The translations under genes and the position numbers were made by a program. DNA of 6,542 nucleotides, from NCBI GenBank assembly GCA_001823105.1, contig MHTO01000027.1, positions 1-6,542 on the forward strand, in the 5' to 3' direction. The notes below the pieces were generated by a model. It was not told the origin of the DNA. It was given only the letters and a program-made list of their open reading frames with translations, and made no database searches. The DNA comes from Candidatus Wildermuthbacteria bacterium GWA2_46_15 (GTDB lineage Bacteria > Patescibacteriota > Minisyncoccia > Minisyncoccales > GWA2-46-15). The first letter of the stretch is position 1. Each line of letters begins with the position of its first letter. Shown here one piece after another: positions 1 to 6,243 of the stretch.

Positions 1-334
1 ATTTGGCCAGGAGCCTCTTGATCTCTTCGATTTTAGTTTCCGGAATCTTATCGTTGGGAAAATAGCCGCCCCGGATTAATTCAAAAACCAAAGGCGGAGC
101 AATTTCTTCGGGATCCGAGGAAAGCAAAAGCCGTCTCTTTAAGACCCTCTCGATCGTGTTTTTTCTCAAAAGATGATCTTCCTGGTAATCAATGACCTGG
201 CGGAGTTTTTCGTAGAGAGTCGCAATCTTTGAGGCGACGTGGTCAACGTGGATCAAGGGGACGTCGGGAGTCGCCTCGGGACGAGAAATGTAATTTATTT
301 GCTGGAGATACTTTTTAGTAGAGTCAGAGATCAT
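1..334 (-). CDS. Unrecognised conserved-looking protein, N-terminal 111 residues (3' end outside window)
   Basis: This reading frame is open from ATG 334 to the window edge. It starts MISDSTKKYLQQINY and continues through SRPEATPDVPLIHVDHV to KIEEIKRLLAK at the edge. The ATG shares bases with the thrS stop in an ATGA overlap, which argues for a real, translationally coupled downstream gene in the thrS transcript. No Shine-Dalgarno site of its own is convincing. The visible part is soluble and charged, with no signal peptide or membrane segment. Residues 33-72 look helical, with an amphipathic run (VASKIATLYEKLRQVIDY) and a basic patch (RKNTIERVLKRR). Residues 73-111 hold an acidic, proline-containing stretch and a second helix. 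I do not recognise the family and assign no function. Codon use resembles thrS. The frame and coupling are fairly sure; the identity is open. Confidence 0.8.
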   Translation of the reverse strand, partial: MISDSTKKYLQQINYISRPEATPDVPLIHVDHVASKIATLYEKLRQVIDYQEDHLLRKNTIERVLKRRLLLSSDPEEIAPPLVFELIRGGYFPNDKIPETKIEEIKRLLAK

Positions 335-2121
335 ATCTCTTTCATTTTTTGCTCGATTTCTTTTTTAATCTTAGTGATAAACTCGGCCAGCTTCAGGGCG
401 CCCAAGTCTCCTTTTTTTCTCTGCCGCAGGCTGACGGTTTTTGCCTTTTCTTCCCGGTCGCCAATAATTAAAAGGTAGGGAATTTTCTGCATCTCTCCCT
501 CTCGAATTTTCTTGCCCACGGTTTCGTTTTCATCCTTGAGCTCAACCCTTAGGCCTTCGGCTCGCAGAGTATTGAGGACTTTTTGGGCCGAGGGAATATG
601 CCGAGAAGCAATAGGGATGACCCAGGCCTGGACCGGCGACAGCCAAACCGGAAAAGCGCCCTCGTAGTTTTCGATCAAAATGGCTAGCCATCTTTCCAGA
701 GAGCCCAAAGGGGCCCGGTGAATCATGACCGGCGTCTTCTCCTCGCCGTCCTTATCGGTGTATTTTAATTCAAACCTTTCCGGCAGCATAAAGTCCACCT
801 GAACCGTGCCGCATTGCCATTCTCGACCCAGGGCGTCTTTAACCAGAAAGTCCGCTTTCGGACCGTAGAAAGCGGCATCGCCTTCAGAAACAAAATAGGG
901 GGTTTTACTTTCTTTGAGAGCGGCGATGGCTTTTTCTTCGGCCCTCTTCCACATGTTGTCGTTGCCCAAGTATTTCTCTTTTCGGGAACGAATGCCCAAT
1001 CGAACCCGGTAATCCTTCATGCCGAAAACGCCGTAGAGCTTCTTGATGAAGTTAAAAACGCTCAAAAATTCATCGATCGCCTGATCCGGAGTGCAAAAAA
1101 CATGGGCGTCGTCTTGAGTAAAGGCGCGAACCCTCAGGAGACCGCTCAATTCACCCGATTGTTCATAACGATAGACCGAAGCGATTTCGGCGATGCGATA
1201 GGGTAGGTCGCGGTAGCTGCGAGGTTTAAACTTGTAGCTCTGGATGTGCATCGGACAGGTCATGGGCTTGATCAGGTATTCGGTGCCCTCGACGTCCATG
1301 GGAGAGTACATTTTCTCGCGATAGAGATCCCAGTGGCCGCTCTTTACCCAGAGCGATTTTTGGCCGATGTGAGGACTGTAGACGTGCTGATAGCCAAGCT
1401 TAATTTGTTCTTCAATCTGAAAGTTTTCCATTTCTCTTCTGATGGTTGATCCCTTGGGGAGCCAAATCGTCAATCCCTGGCCTACTTCGTCATTGATAGT
1501 AAATAATTCTAGCTCCCTACCCAGTTTTCGATGGTCTCTCTTTTTGGCTTGTTCCAAAACGAAAAGGTAATTGTCCAACTCTTTTTGGCTGGCAAAACAA
1601 GTGCCGTAAATCCGGGTCAGCATCTTGTTTTTTTCTGAACCATGCCAGTAGGCGCCGGCGATTGAAAGGAGTTTAAAAGCACCGATTCCACCGGTGCGTT
1701 TGACGTGGGGGCCGGCGCAGAGGTCCACAAATTCTTTACCGGTCCAATAGATGGTTGGTTTTTGCTTCTTTTGTTTAATCCCGTCCAACCATTCTTGTTT
1801 ATATTCATTGCCCTTAAATAGTTTTCTGGCTTCAGCTATTGTCAAAGTCTTTTTACGGATAGGCAGATCAGCCTTAACGATTTTGGCCATTTCTGCCTCG
1901 ATTTTGAGAAAATCGGTTTCCGAAATCTTATGTACTTGCCCTTCGCCTGCTGGCTCAGGATCGAAGTCAAAGTAAAAACCGTCTTCGGTGGCTGGGCCCA
2001 TGGCCATTTTGATGCCGGGCCAAAGCCGTAACATGGCTTGGGTGAGGACATGTTCACAGCTGTGGCGCATCTTTCTAAGGCTTTCGGCCGGGTTTCCGAC
2101 TATTTTTGGTGCTTTTCTCAT
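331..2121 (-). CDS. thrS: Threonyl-tRNA synthetase, TGS-less form
   Basis: Class II aminoacyl-tRNA synthetase that charges tRNA-Thr in the cytoplasm and clears mischarged Ser-tRNA-Thr. It has 596 residues, against about 640 in E. coli, because it opens directly in the editing domain. The editing site is intact: H20 and H24 (HSCEH), then C135 and H139 (CAGPH). The catalytic core spans about 215-495. Motif 2 lies near R318-F334 (RYEQSGELSGLLRVRAF), and the three catalytic zinc ligands are C289 (in CPMH, where E. coli has CPGH), H340 (QDDAH) and H468 (MIHRA). The anticodon-binding domain fills about 497-590, with GKKIREGEMQKIPYLLIIGD. A TGS domain is ruled out upstream: in-frame TGA and TAG stops sit 10 and 9 codons before ATG 2121. 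No good Shine-Dalgarno site precedes the start. The gene follows the dnaE terminator and overlaps the next gene by 4 nt. Confidence 0.97.
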   Translation of the reverse strand: MRKAPKIVGNPAESLRKMRHSCEHVLTQAMLRLWPGIKMAMGPATEDGFYFDFDPEPAGEGQVHKISETDFLKIEAEMAKIVKADLPIRKKTLTIAEARKLFKGNEYKQEWLDGIKQKKQKPTIYWTGKEFVDLCAGPHVKRTGGIGAFKLLSIAGAYWHGSEKNKMLTRIYGTCFASQKELDNYLFVLEQAKKRDHRKLGRELELFTINDEVGQGLTIWLPKGSTIRREMENFQIEEQIKLGYQHVYSPHIGQKSLWVKSGHWDLYREKMYSPMDVEGTEYLIKPMTCPMHIQSYKFKPRSYRDLPYRIAEIASVYRYEQSGELSGLLRVRAFTQDDAHVFCTPDQAIDEFLSVFNFIKKLYGVFGMKDYRVRLGIRSRKEKYLGNDNMWKRAEEKAIAALKESKTPYFVSEGDAAFYGPKADFLVKDALGREWQCGTVQVDFMLPERFELKYTDKDGEEKTPVMIHRAPLGSLERWLAILIENYEGAFPVWLSPVQAWVIPIASRHIPSAQKVLNTLRAEGLRVELKDENETVGKKIREGEMQKIPYLLIIGDREEKAKTVSLRQRKKGDLGALKLAEFITKIKKEIEQKMKEI

Positions 2122-2144
2122 GATAGTAAGCGATAGCTCATCCT

Positions 2145-2153
2145 ATCATAACA
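2145..2153 (-). promoter_or_regulatory. Candidate extended -10 promoter for thrS
   Basis: On the minus strand the sequence reads TGT TATGAT, a TGn extension plus a 5/6 -10 hexamer. No recognisable -35 lies 16-18 bp upstream, where the terminator hairpin sits. The predicted start is near position 2138, giving a leader of about 17 nt without a Shine-Dalgarno site. The element overlaps the T-tract of the dnaE terminator. This fits the need for a separate thrS promoter once dnaE transcription has ended, but it is only a motif call. Confidence 0.4.
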
Positions 2154-2182
2154 AAACGCCTCCCGCTAGTTGGGAGGTGTTT
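2150..2182 (-). terminator. Intrinsic terminator after dnaE
   Basis: Read on the minus strand, the arms AAACACCTCCC and GGGAGGCGTTT form an 11-position stem with one A-C mismatch around a 7-nt loop (AACTAGC), followed by TTTTGTT. The hairpin begins 4 nt after the dnaE stop codon. On the plus strand the mismatch becomes a G-U pair and the sequence after the hairpin is TTTGGTTTT, so some bidirectional activity is possible, although no plus-strand gene lies upstream here. Confidence 0.85.
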
Positions 2183-2186
2183 GGTT

Positions 2187-5100
2187 TTACTGTTCCAGGA
2201 TTTCCTGGATGTCGTCGCAGATGATCTTAGGTGAGTTATCCTTGTAGCTGACCCGGCCGGTGATGAAAACGATTTTGTTTTCTTTGAAAGGCAGGGGATT
2301 GCGCTCCAAAACGGAAGGGAAAACGACGACCTCAATCTTGGCCGTCAGGTCTTCGAGATTGATAAAAAGCATCGGCTGGCCGTTCTTGGCGATGATCTTT
2401 TTGAGACGAGAAATGATGCCGGCCACTTTGATTTTTTTGCCGTCAATTTCTGGAACAATACTTTCCAGAGGAGAAGCCATTTCTTTTAATATTTGCCGGA
2501 AGCCATCCAAAGGATGGGAAGTGACAAAGAGTCCAAGCAATTCTTTTTCCCATTCTAATTTTTCCCGGGGCGAGGCCGGTGTCGCTGCGGCCAGGCGAAT
2601 CTCCGAACCAAAATTAATCTTGCCCTCGAAAAGATTGCGTTGGCCTTCAGTTCTTTTTTTCTGGTACTGGCGGTTAAACTCTAAGATATCTTCGACATTT
2701 GATAAGATCTGATTTCTTTCGACGATGGAGTCAAAAACTCCCGCCCGGGCCAGGCTTTCCAGAGATTTTTTGTTCAGATCTTTAGAATTGATTCGGGCCA
2801 AAAAATCACTCAAGTTTTTAAATGGGCCATTGGCTTTTCTTTCCTCGGTAATGGCCTTGACGACATTAGCGCCGACGTTTTTGATGGCCGACAGTCCGAA
2901 ACGAACTTTCTTTTCCGATGGCACGACGGTAAAGTTGGTCAAGCTTTCGTTAATGTCCGGGGGCAGAACGTCAATTTTCATCTGTTTGCATTCTTCGATG
3001 AAGAAGGCGATTTTTTCCACATCGTGTTTTTCCGAAGTTAATAGGGCGGCCATAAATTCCACCGGATAAAGGGTCTTTAGATAGGCGGTCTGGTAGGCGA
3101 TCATGGCATAAGCGCAACTGTGACTCCGGTTAAAACCATAATAAGCAAAGGGTAAAATCCATTCCCAGATTTCCTGAGCGATTTTATCCGAGATGCCATT
3201 GTTTTTCATGCCTTGCAAGAGCTTGTCTTTTTGCTCATCGAGCAAGGATTTTATCTTTTTGCCGACGGCTTTGCGCAGAACATCGGCCTGGCCGTAGGTA
3301 AAGCCGGCCAGATCGCGGGCAATCTGCATCAGGCTTTCTTGGTAGATGCAAATTCCGTATGTTTTTTCGAGTATCGGTTTTAATTTGGGATGAAGATAGG
3401 TTACTTTTTCCTTGCCATGTTTTCTTTTGATGTAAGAGGGGATAAACTCCATCGGCCCGGGCCTGAACAAAGTAATCATGGTGACGATGTCTTCAAACTC
3501 GGTTGGTTTTAATTCGACTAAATAACGGGTCATCCCCGACGATTCCAATTGAAACAGGCCGGCCGTCCGGCCCTCGCGCAAGGTTTTGTAAACATCTTTG
3601 TTGTCCAGAGGAATGGTTTCGATATCAATACTTTTACCGTGAATGACATAAATCCGGGCCAGAGTATCTTCAATAATGGTGAGGTTTTTTAAGCCCAAAA
3701 AGTCCATTTTCAAAAGACCCAGGTCTTCGATGGAATGCATTTCGTATTGGGTGACGATATTTTCATCGTTCTGGGTCGGATGCTGGAGAGGAACAATGTT
3801 TTCCAGGGGTTCCGCGGAAATGACGACGCCGCAGGCATGGGTCGAGGCGTGGCGGGCCACGCCCTCCAGTTTCTTGGCCAAGTCAACCAATTTTTTGGCT
3901 TGGGCGTCTTGTTCGTAGAGATCGCGGAATTCCTTTACTTTTTTTAATGTTTCCTCAAGAGTAAGGCCAAAAGGAATCATTTTGGCCATTTGGTCGCAAT
4001 AAGCGTACGGATAACCCAAGGCCCGGCCCACATCCCGGACGACGGCCCGAGCGGCCATGGTGCCAAAAGTGATGATCTGAGCGACCTTGTCGCGGCCGTA
4101 TTTTTCGGCCACGTAATTGATGACTTCGTCGCGTCGGCGATCGGCAAAATCAAGGTCAATATCCGGAAAAGAGATTCTTTCCGGATTGAGAAATCTTTCG
4201 AAGAGAAGGTTGTATTTGATCGGGTCAACGTTGGTAATGCCTAAAATATAGGAAATAATGGAACCGGCGGCCGATCCGCGGCCCGGCCCGACGACGATGC
4301 GATTTTCCTTGGCCCAGTTGACAAGGTCTTGAACAATCAAAAAGTAGGAGGCAAAACCAGTTTTCTCGATAACCGACAGTTCGTATTCCACCCGCTCGAG
4401 AATATCCTTGCCGGGTTTGAGATAACGCTTCTCGATCTTTTCAAAAACCAATTCTCTCAGGTATTGATTAGCCGTTTTGCCATCGGGCACGTTGAAAGCG
4501 GGCAGTTTGGTCTTGCCCAGTTCAAGCTTGAAATTACAGGCGTCGGCAATCTTCTGAGTGTTTTCAATGGCTTCGGGAACCTCCTGGAAATACTTTTCCA
4601 TCTGTTCGGGAGTCGACATGGAAAAATCATCCTGCTTCATGGTTAACCTTTCGGGATCATTGGGATCGGCCCCGGTATTAATCAGCATCAAGACGTCTTG
4701 AGCCTCCGCGTCTTCAAGCTTCAGATAATGCATGTCCTGGGTGGCGACAGTCGGCAGGCCGGTCTTTTTGGCGATACCAATCAGGGCCCTGTTAACCACG
4801 GCCTGTTCTTTAATATTTTCGTGGTGCTGCAGCTCGAGATAAAAATTACCCGGGCCAAAAATCTCTTGGTATCTCAAAGCCGTTTCTTCCGCTTCCTTTA
4901 ATTTCTTGGCCATGATCAAACGGGAAATCCGGCCCTGCAGGCAAGCAGACAGGCCGATTAAGCCCTGGCTGTATTCTCTTAATAATTCTTCATCGATTCT
5001 TGGTTTATAATAAAAGCCCTCTAGATGGGCTTTGGTGATTAATTTAATGAGATTTTTGTAGCCCTGCTCATTTTTGGCCAAAAGAACAAGGTGGTATCTC

Positions 5101-5354
5101 TTATCGTCAACATTAGGACGCTTATCGGTCATCCGGTTATTGGCGACATATAGCTCGGCGCCAATGATCGGCTTAATATCTCTCTTGATAGCTTCTTTAT
5201 AGAACTCGACGGCGCCGTAAAGGACGCCGTGATCGGTTAAAGCCAGAGAATCCATGCCGAGTTCTTTGGCCCGGTTCAAAAGCTGAGGGATTTTGGGCAA
5301 TCCATCAAGTAAACTGTACTGCGAGTGCACGTGTAAATGAGTAAACTTTGCCAT
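2187..5354 (-). CDS. dnaE: DNA polymerase III alpha subunit (DnaE), short form with complete PHP metal site
   Basis: Replicative C-family DNA polymerase, 1055 residues (E. coli 1160). The PHP domain (about 4-212) carries all nine positions of a metal-binding PHP site: H8, H10, D17, H42, E67, H88, C138, D207 and H209. The polymerase core has the GPGRGSAAGS motif (356-365) and catalytic aspartates D400 and D402 (PDIDLDF) and D551 (KMDFLGL). The FNRSHSCAYA element lies at 741-750 and a helix-hairpin-helix region at about 817-880. QRNLF at 905-909 fits the internal beta-clamp-binding motif. The OB fold is at about 973-1047. The protein ends eight residues later, so the tau-binding C-terminal domain is absent. 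ATG 5354 directly precedes the canonical AKFTHLHVHS start. There is no good Shine-Dalgarno site; a hairpin leader lies upstream. It is divergent from rnhB and ends at an intrinsic terminator. Confidence 0.98.
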   Translation of the reverse strand: MAKFTHLHVHSQYSLLDGLPKIPQLLNRAKELGMDSLALTDHGVLYGAVEFYKEAIKRDIKPIIGAELYVANNRMTDKRPNVDDKRYHLVLLAKNEQGYKNLIKLITKAHLEGFYYKPRIDEELLREYSQGLIGLSACLQGRISRLIMAKKLKEAEETALRYQEIFGPGNFYLELQHHENIKEQAVVNRALIGIAKKTGLPTVATQDMHYLKLEDAEAQDVLMLINTGADPNDPERLTMKQDDFSMSTPEQMEKYFQEVPEAIENTQKIADACNFKLELGKTKLPAFNVPDGKTANQYLRELVFEKIEKRYLKPGKDILERVEYELSVIEKTGFASYFLIVQDLVNWAKENRIVVGPGRGSAAGSIISYILGITNVDPIKYNLLFERFLNPERISFPDIDLDFADRRRDEVINYVAEKYGRDKVAQIITFGTMAARAVVRDVGRALGYPYAYCDQMAKMIPFGLTLEETLKKVKEFRDLYEQDAQAKKLVDLAKKLEGVARHASTHACGVVISAEPLENIVPLQHPTQNDENIVTQYEMHSIEDLGLLKMDFLGLKNLTIIEDTLARIYVIHGKSIDIETIPLDNKDVYKTLREGRTAGLFQLESSGMTRYLVELKPTEFEDIVTMITLFRPGPMEFIPSYIKRKHGKEKVTYLHPKLKPILEKTYGICIYQESLMQIARDLAGFTYGQADVLRKAVGKKIKSLLDEQKDKLLQGMKNNGISDKIAQEIWEWILPFAYYGFNRSHSCAYAMIAYQTAYLKTLYPVEFMAALLTSEKHDVEKIAFFIEECKQMKIDVLPPDINESLTNFTVVPSEKKVRFGLSAIKNVGANVVKAITEERKANGPFKNLSDFLARINSKDLNKKSLESLARAGVFDSIVERNQILSNVEDILEFNRQYQKKRTEGQRNLFEGKINFGSEIRLAAATPASPREKLEWEKELLGLFVTSHPLDGFRQILKEMASPLESIVPEIDGKKIKVAGIISRLKKIIAKNGQPMLFINLEDLTAKIEVVVFPSVLERNPLPFKENKIVFITGRVSYKDNSPKIICDDIQEILEQ

Positions 5355-5374
5355 TATTGCCCGTCGGTTTAAAA

Positions 5375-5399
5375 TTGTGCTAGGTTCGACCTAGCACAA
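5375..5399 (-). promoter_or_regulatory. Perfect 11-bp inverted repeat in the dnaE leader
   Basis: The arms TTGTGCTAGGT and ACCTAGCACAA flank a 3-nt loop (CGA on the minus strand). On the dnaE transcript, predicted to start near 5406, the hairpin would occupy about +8 to +32 and be followed directly by UUUU, ending 20 nt before the ATG. It could be an early attenuator, a 5' stabilising hairpin, or as DNA an operator just downstream of the start site. I do not recognise it as a LexA or DnaA site. The perfect symmetry is directly visible; the function is inferred. Confidence 0.75.
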
Positions 5400-5412
5400 A
5401 GGAGATTAGTCC

Positions 5413-5441
5413 ATTTTACTTTCTGGCCAGAAGGAAGTCAA
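5413..5441 (-). promoter_or_regulatory. Sigma70-type promoter for dnaE
   Basis: The minus strand reads TTGACT (5441-5436), a 17-bp spacer, then TAAAAT (5418-5413). Each hexamer matches the consensus at five of six positions and the spacing is ideal. The predicted start is near 5406, giving a leader of about 52 nt with the hairpin at its beginning. It lies back to back with the rnhB promoter. Confidence 0.75.
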
Positions 5442-5455
5442 ACCGGGGCGGAAAA

Positions 5456-5464
5456 TGGTATAAT
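5456..5464 (+). promoter_or_regulatory. Extended -10 promoter for rnhB, implying a leaderless mRNA
   Basis: TGG TATAAT is a perfect -10 hexamer with the TGn extension. The six bases after it (TTAACC) end immediately before ATG 5471, so with normal geometry (+1 seven bases past the hexamer) transcription starts on the A of the start codon. At 17-bp spacing the -35 position is 5436-5441, a poor match on this strand because it is occupied by the dnaE -35. The extension probably compensates. Confidence 0.7.
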
Positions 5465-5470
5465 TTAACC

Positions 5471-6154
5471 ATGCAATGTCCCAGTTTAACAGAAGAAAAA
5501 AGACTTTGGCGAAAAGGGTTTCGAGCTGTGGCGGGTTTAGACGAAGCCGGCCGCGGTCCACTCGCTGGCCCCGTAGTCGCCTCCGCAGTTGCAATTGAAA
5601 ATTGTAAATTAAAAATTGAAAATTTTAAAGGCGTCCGTGATTCTAAAAAGCTTTCTTTTTCTCAGCGCAAAAAGCTTTACAAGATTATAACTCGCTGTCC
5701 TGAAATCAAGTGGGGGATTGGCGTGGTTTCAAATAAAATCATTGATAAAATCAATATCCTTGAGGCAACCAAGCTGGCTATGGAAAGAGCTATTATCAAT
5801 CTAGAGAAAAAACTTAAAATCGGTCGGAGTAAAAAATCCACGATCGTGGGGAAAATACACTGGCTAATATTGGACGGAAATTTTACCCTCAATACAAACA
5901 CTCCCCAGAAACCGATTGTTAAAGCTGATGAGAAAGTTTTTTCCTGCGCCGCCGCTTCCATTTTGGCCAAGGTGACCCGAGACAGAATCATGAGGCGCTA
6001 TCACCGGAGGTATCCGCGCTACCGCTTTGACCTACACAAGGGGTATCCGACCAGATTGCACATTAAATTGCTGAAGAAATGTGGACCATCTAAAATCCAC
6101 CGATTGAGCTTCCGGCCAGTAATTCAAGCTAAAAACTTAAAGCGCAAAGCGTAA
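5471..6154 (+). CDS. rnhB: Ribonuclease HII
   Basis: Endonuclease that cuts the RNA strand of RNA-DNA hybrids and nicks at single ribonucleotides in DNA, acting in the cytoplasm on replication products. It has 227 residues. The motifs are GLDEAGRGPLAGPVV with acidic residues D24 and E25 and the GRG loop (27-29), DSKKLS (57-62), LDGN with D135, and D153 before the AAASILAKVTRD block. HKGYPT at 189-194 supplies the conserved tyrosine Y192, and HRLSFRPV closes the fold. The four-residue DEDD active site is complete. Residues 42-53 (IENCKLKIENFK) replace the usual loop between strand one and the DSKKLS motif and are encoded by an AT-rich heptad tract. The last residues (AKNLKRKA) and the stop lie in another such tract. 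No Shine-Dalgarno site precedes ATG 5471; the promoter position implies a leaderless message. It is divergent from dnaE, and I see no terminator after it. Confidence 0.97.
   Translation: MQCPSLTEEKRLWRKGFRAVAGLDEAGRGPLAGPVVASAVAIENCKLKIENFKGVRDSKKLSFSQRKKLYKIITRCPEIKWGIGVVSNKIIDKINILEATKLAMERAIINLEKKLKIGRSKKSTIVGKIHWLILDGNFTLNTNTPQKPIVKADEKVFSCAAASILAKVTRDRIMRRYHRRYPRYRFDLHKGYPTRLHIKLLKKCGPSKIHRLSFRPVIQAKNLKRKA
5594..5628 (+). repeat. AT-rich heptanucleotide tract inside rnhB
   Basis: Five imperfect tandem 7-nt units with consensus ATTGAAA fill the tract, the first and fourth being identical. Three units equal 21 nt, so the tract is read as a 7-residue repeat (IENCKLK then IENFK) without shifting the frame. 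It lies in a surface loop position, between VVASAVA and GVRDSKKLS. Its base composition is far more AT-rich than the flanking code. Confidence 0.75.
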
Positions 6155-6181
6155 AACTACAACTAAAAACCCAAAGCTATT
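6133..6181 (+). repeat. Imperfect heptanucleotide tract spanning the rnhB stop codon
   Basis: Seven 7-nt units with a loose AA(A/G)Cxxx pattern, best conserved in the first three (AAACTTA, AAGCGCA, AAGCGTA). The first three units code for the C-terminal NLKRKA of RNase HII and supply its TAA. The tract ends at the predicted -35 of the next promoter. The last units are degenerate, so the right boundary is approximate. Confidence 0.5.
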
Positions 6182-6208
6182 GAAAAAGAATTCGTTATTT
6201 GTTATACT
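6180..6208 (+). promoter_or_regulatory. Sigma70-type promoter for rpmF
   Basis: TTGAAA (6180-6185), a 17-bp spacer, then TATACT (6203-6208), with a TG at -15/-14 making an extended -10 (TGTTATACT). Both hexamers match the consensus at five of six positions. The predicted start is near 6215, which leaves a leader of about 82 nt that contains the third heptad tract. Confidence 0.7.
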
Positions 6209-6243
6209 AACCACAGGATTTAACTTGTAATTTCGTTCGTTAA

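Noticed and set aside
2118..2141. Seven-codon mini-ORF (MSYRLLS) whose TGA overlaps the thrS ATG, resembling a leader peptide.
   Set aside because: It has no Shine-Dalgarno site, its ATG lies upstream of the predicted thrS transcription start, and ATG..TGA runs of this length arise easily by chance.
2122..2186. T-box or other riboswitch ahead of thrS, as is common for synthetase genes.
   Set aside because: The whole gap is 65 bp and is mostly terminator; there is no room for a T-box fold and no T-box sequence.
2260..2712. Plus-strand 150-codon frame opposite dnaE, and similar long frames at 814-1206 and 2725-3069.
   Set aside because: They mirror the codon pattern of the well-identified dnaE and thrS genes, have serine- and arginine-rich compositions typical of antisense shadows, and lack start signals.
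5375..5399. dnaE leader palindrome as a LexA (SOS) box or DnaA box.
   Set aside because: It matches neither the CTGT-N8-ACAG nor the GAAC-N4-GTTC SOS pattern, nor TTATCCACA, so only an unassigned inverted repeat is reported.
5677..5991. Minus-strand 104-codon frame opposite rnhB with hydrophobic stretches.
   Set aside because: It is antisense to conserved RNase HII motifs, and the hydrophobicity arises from lysine- and AT-rich codons read backwards.
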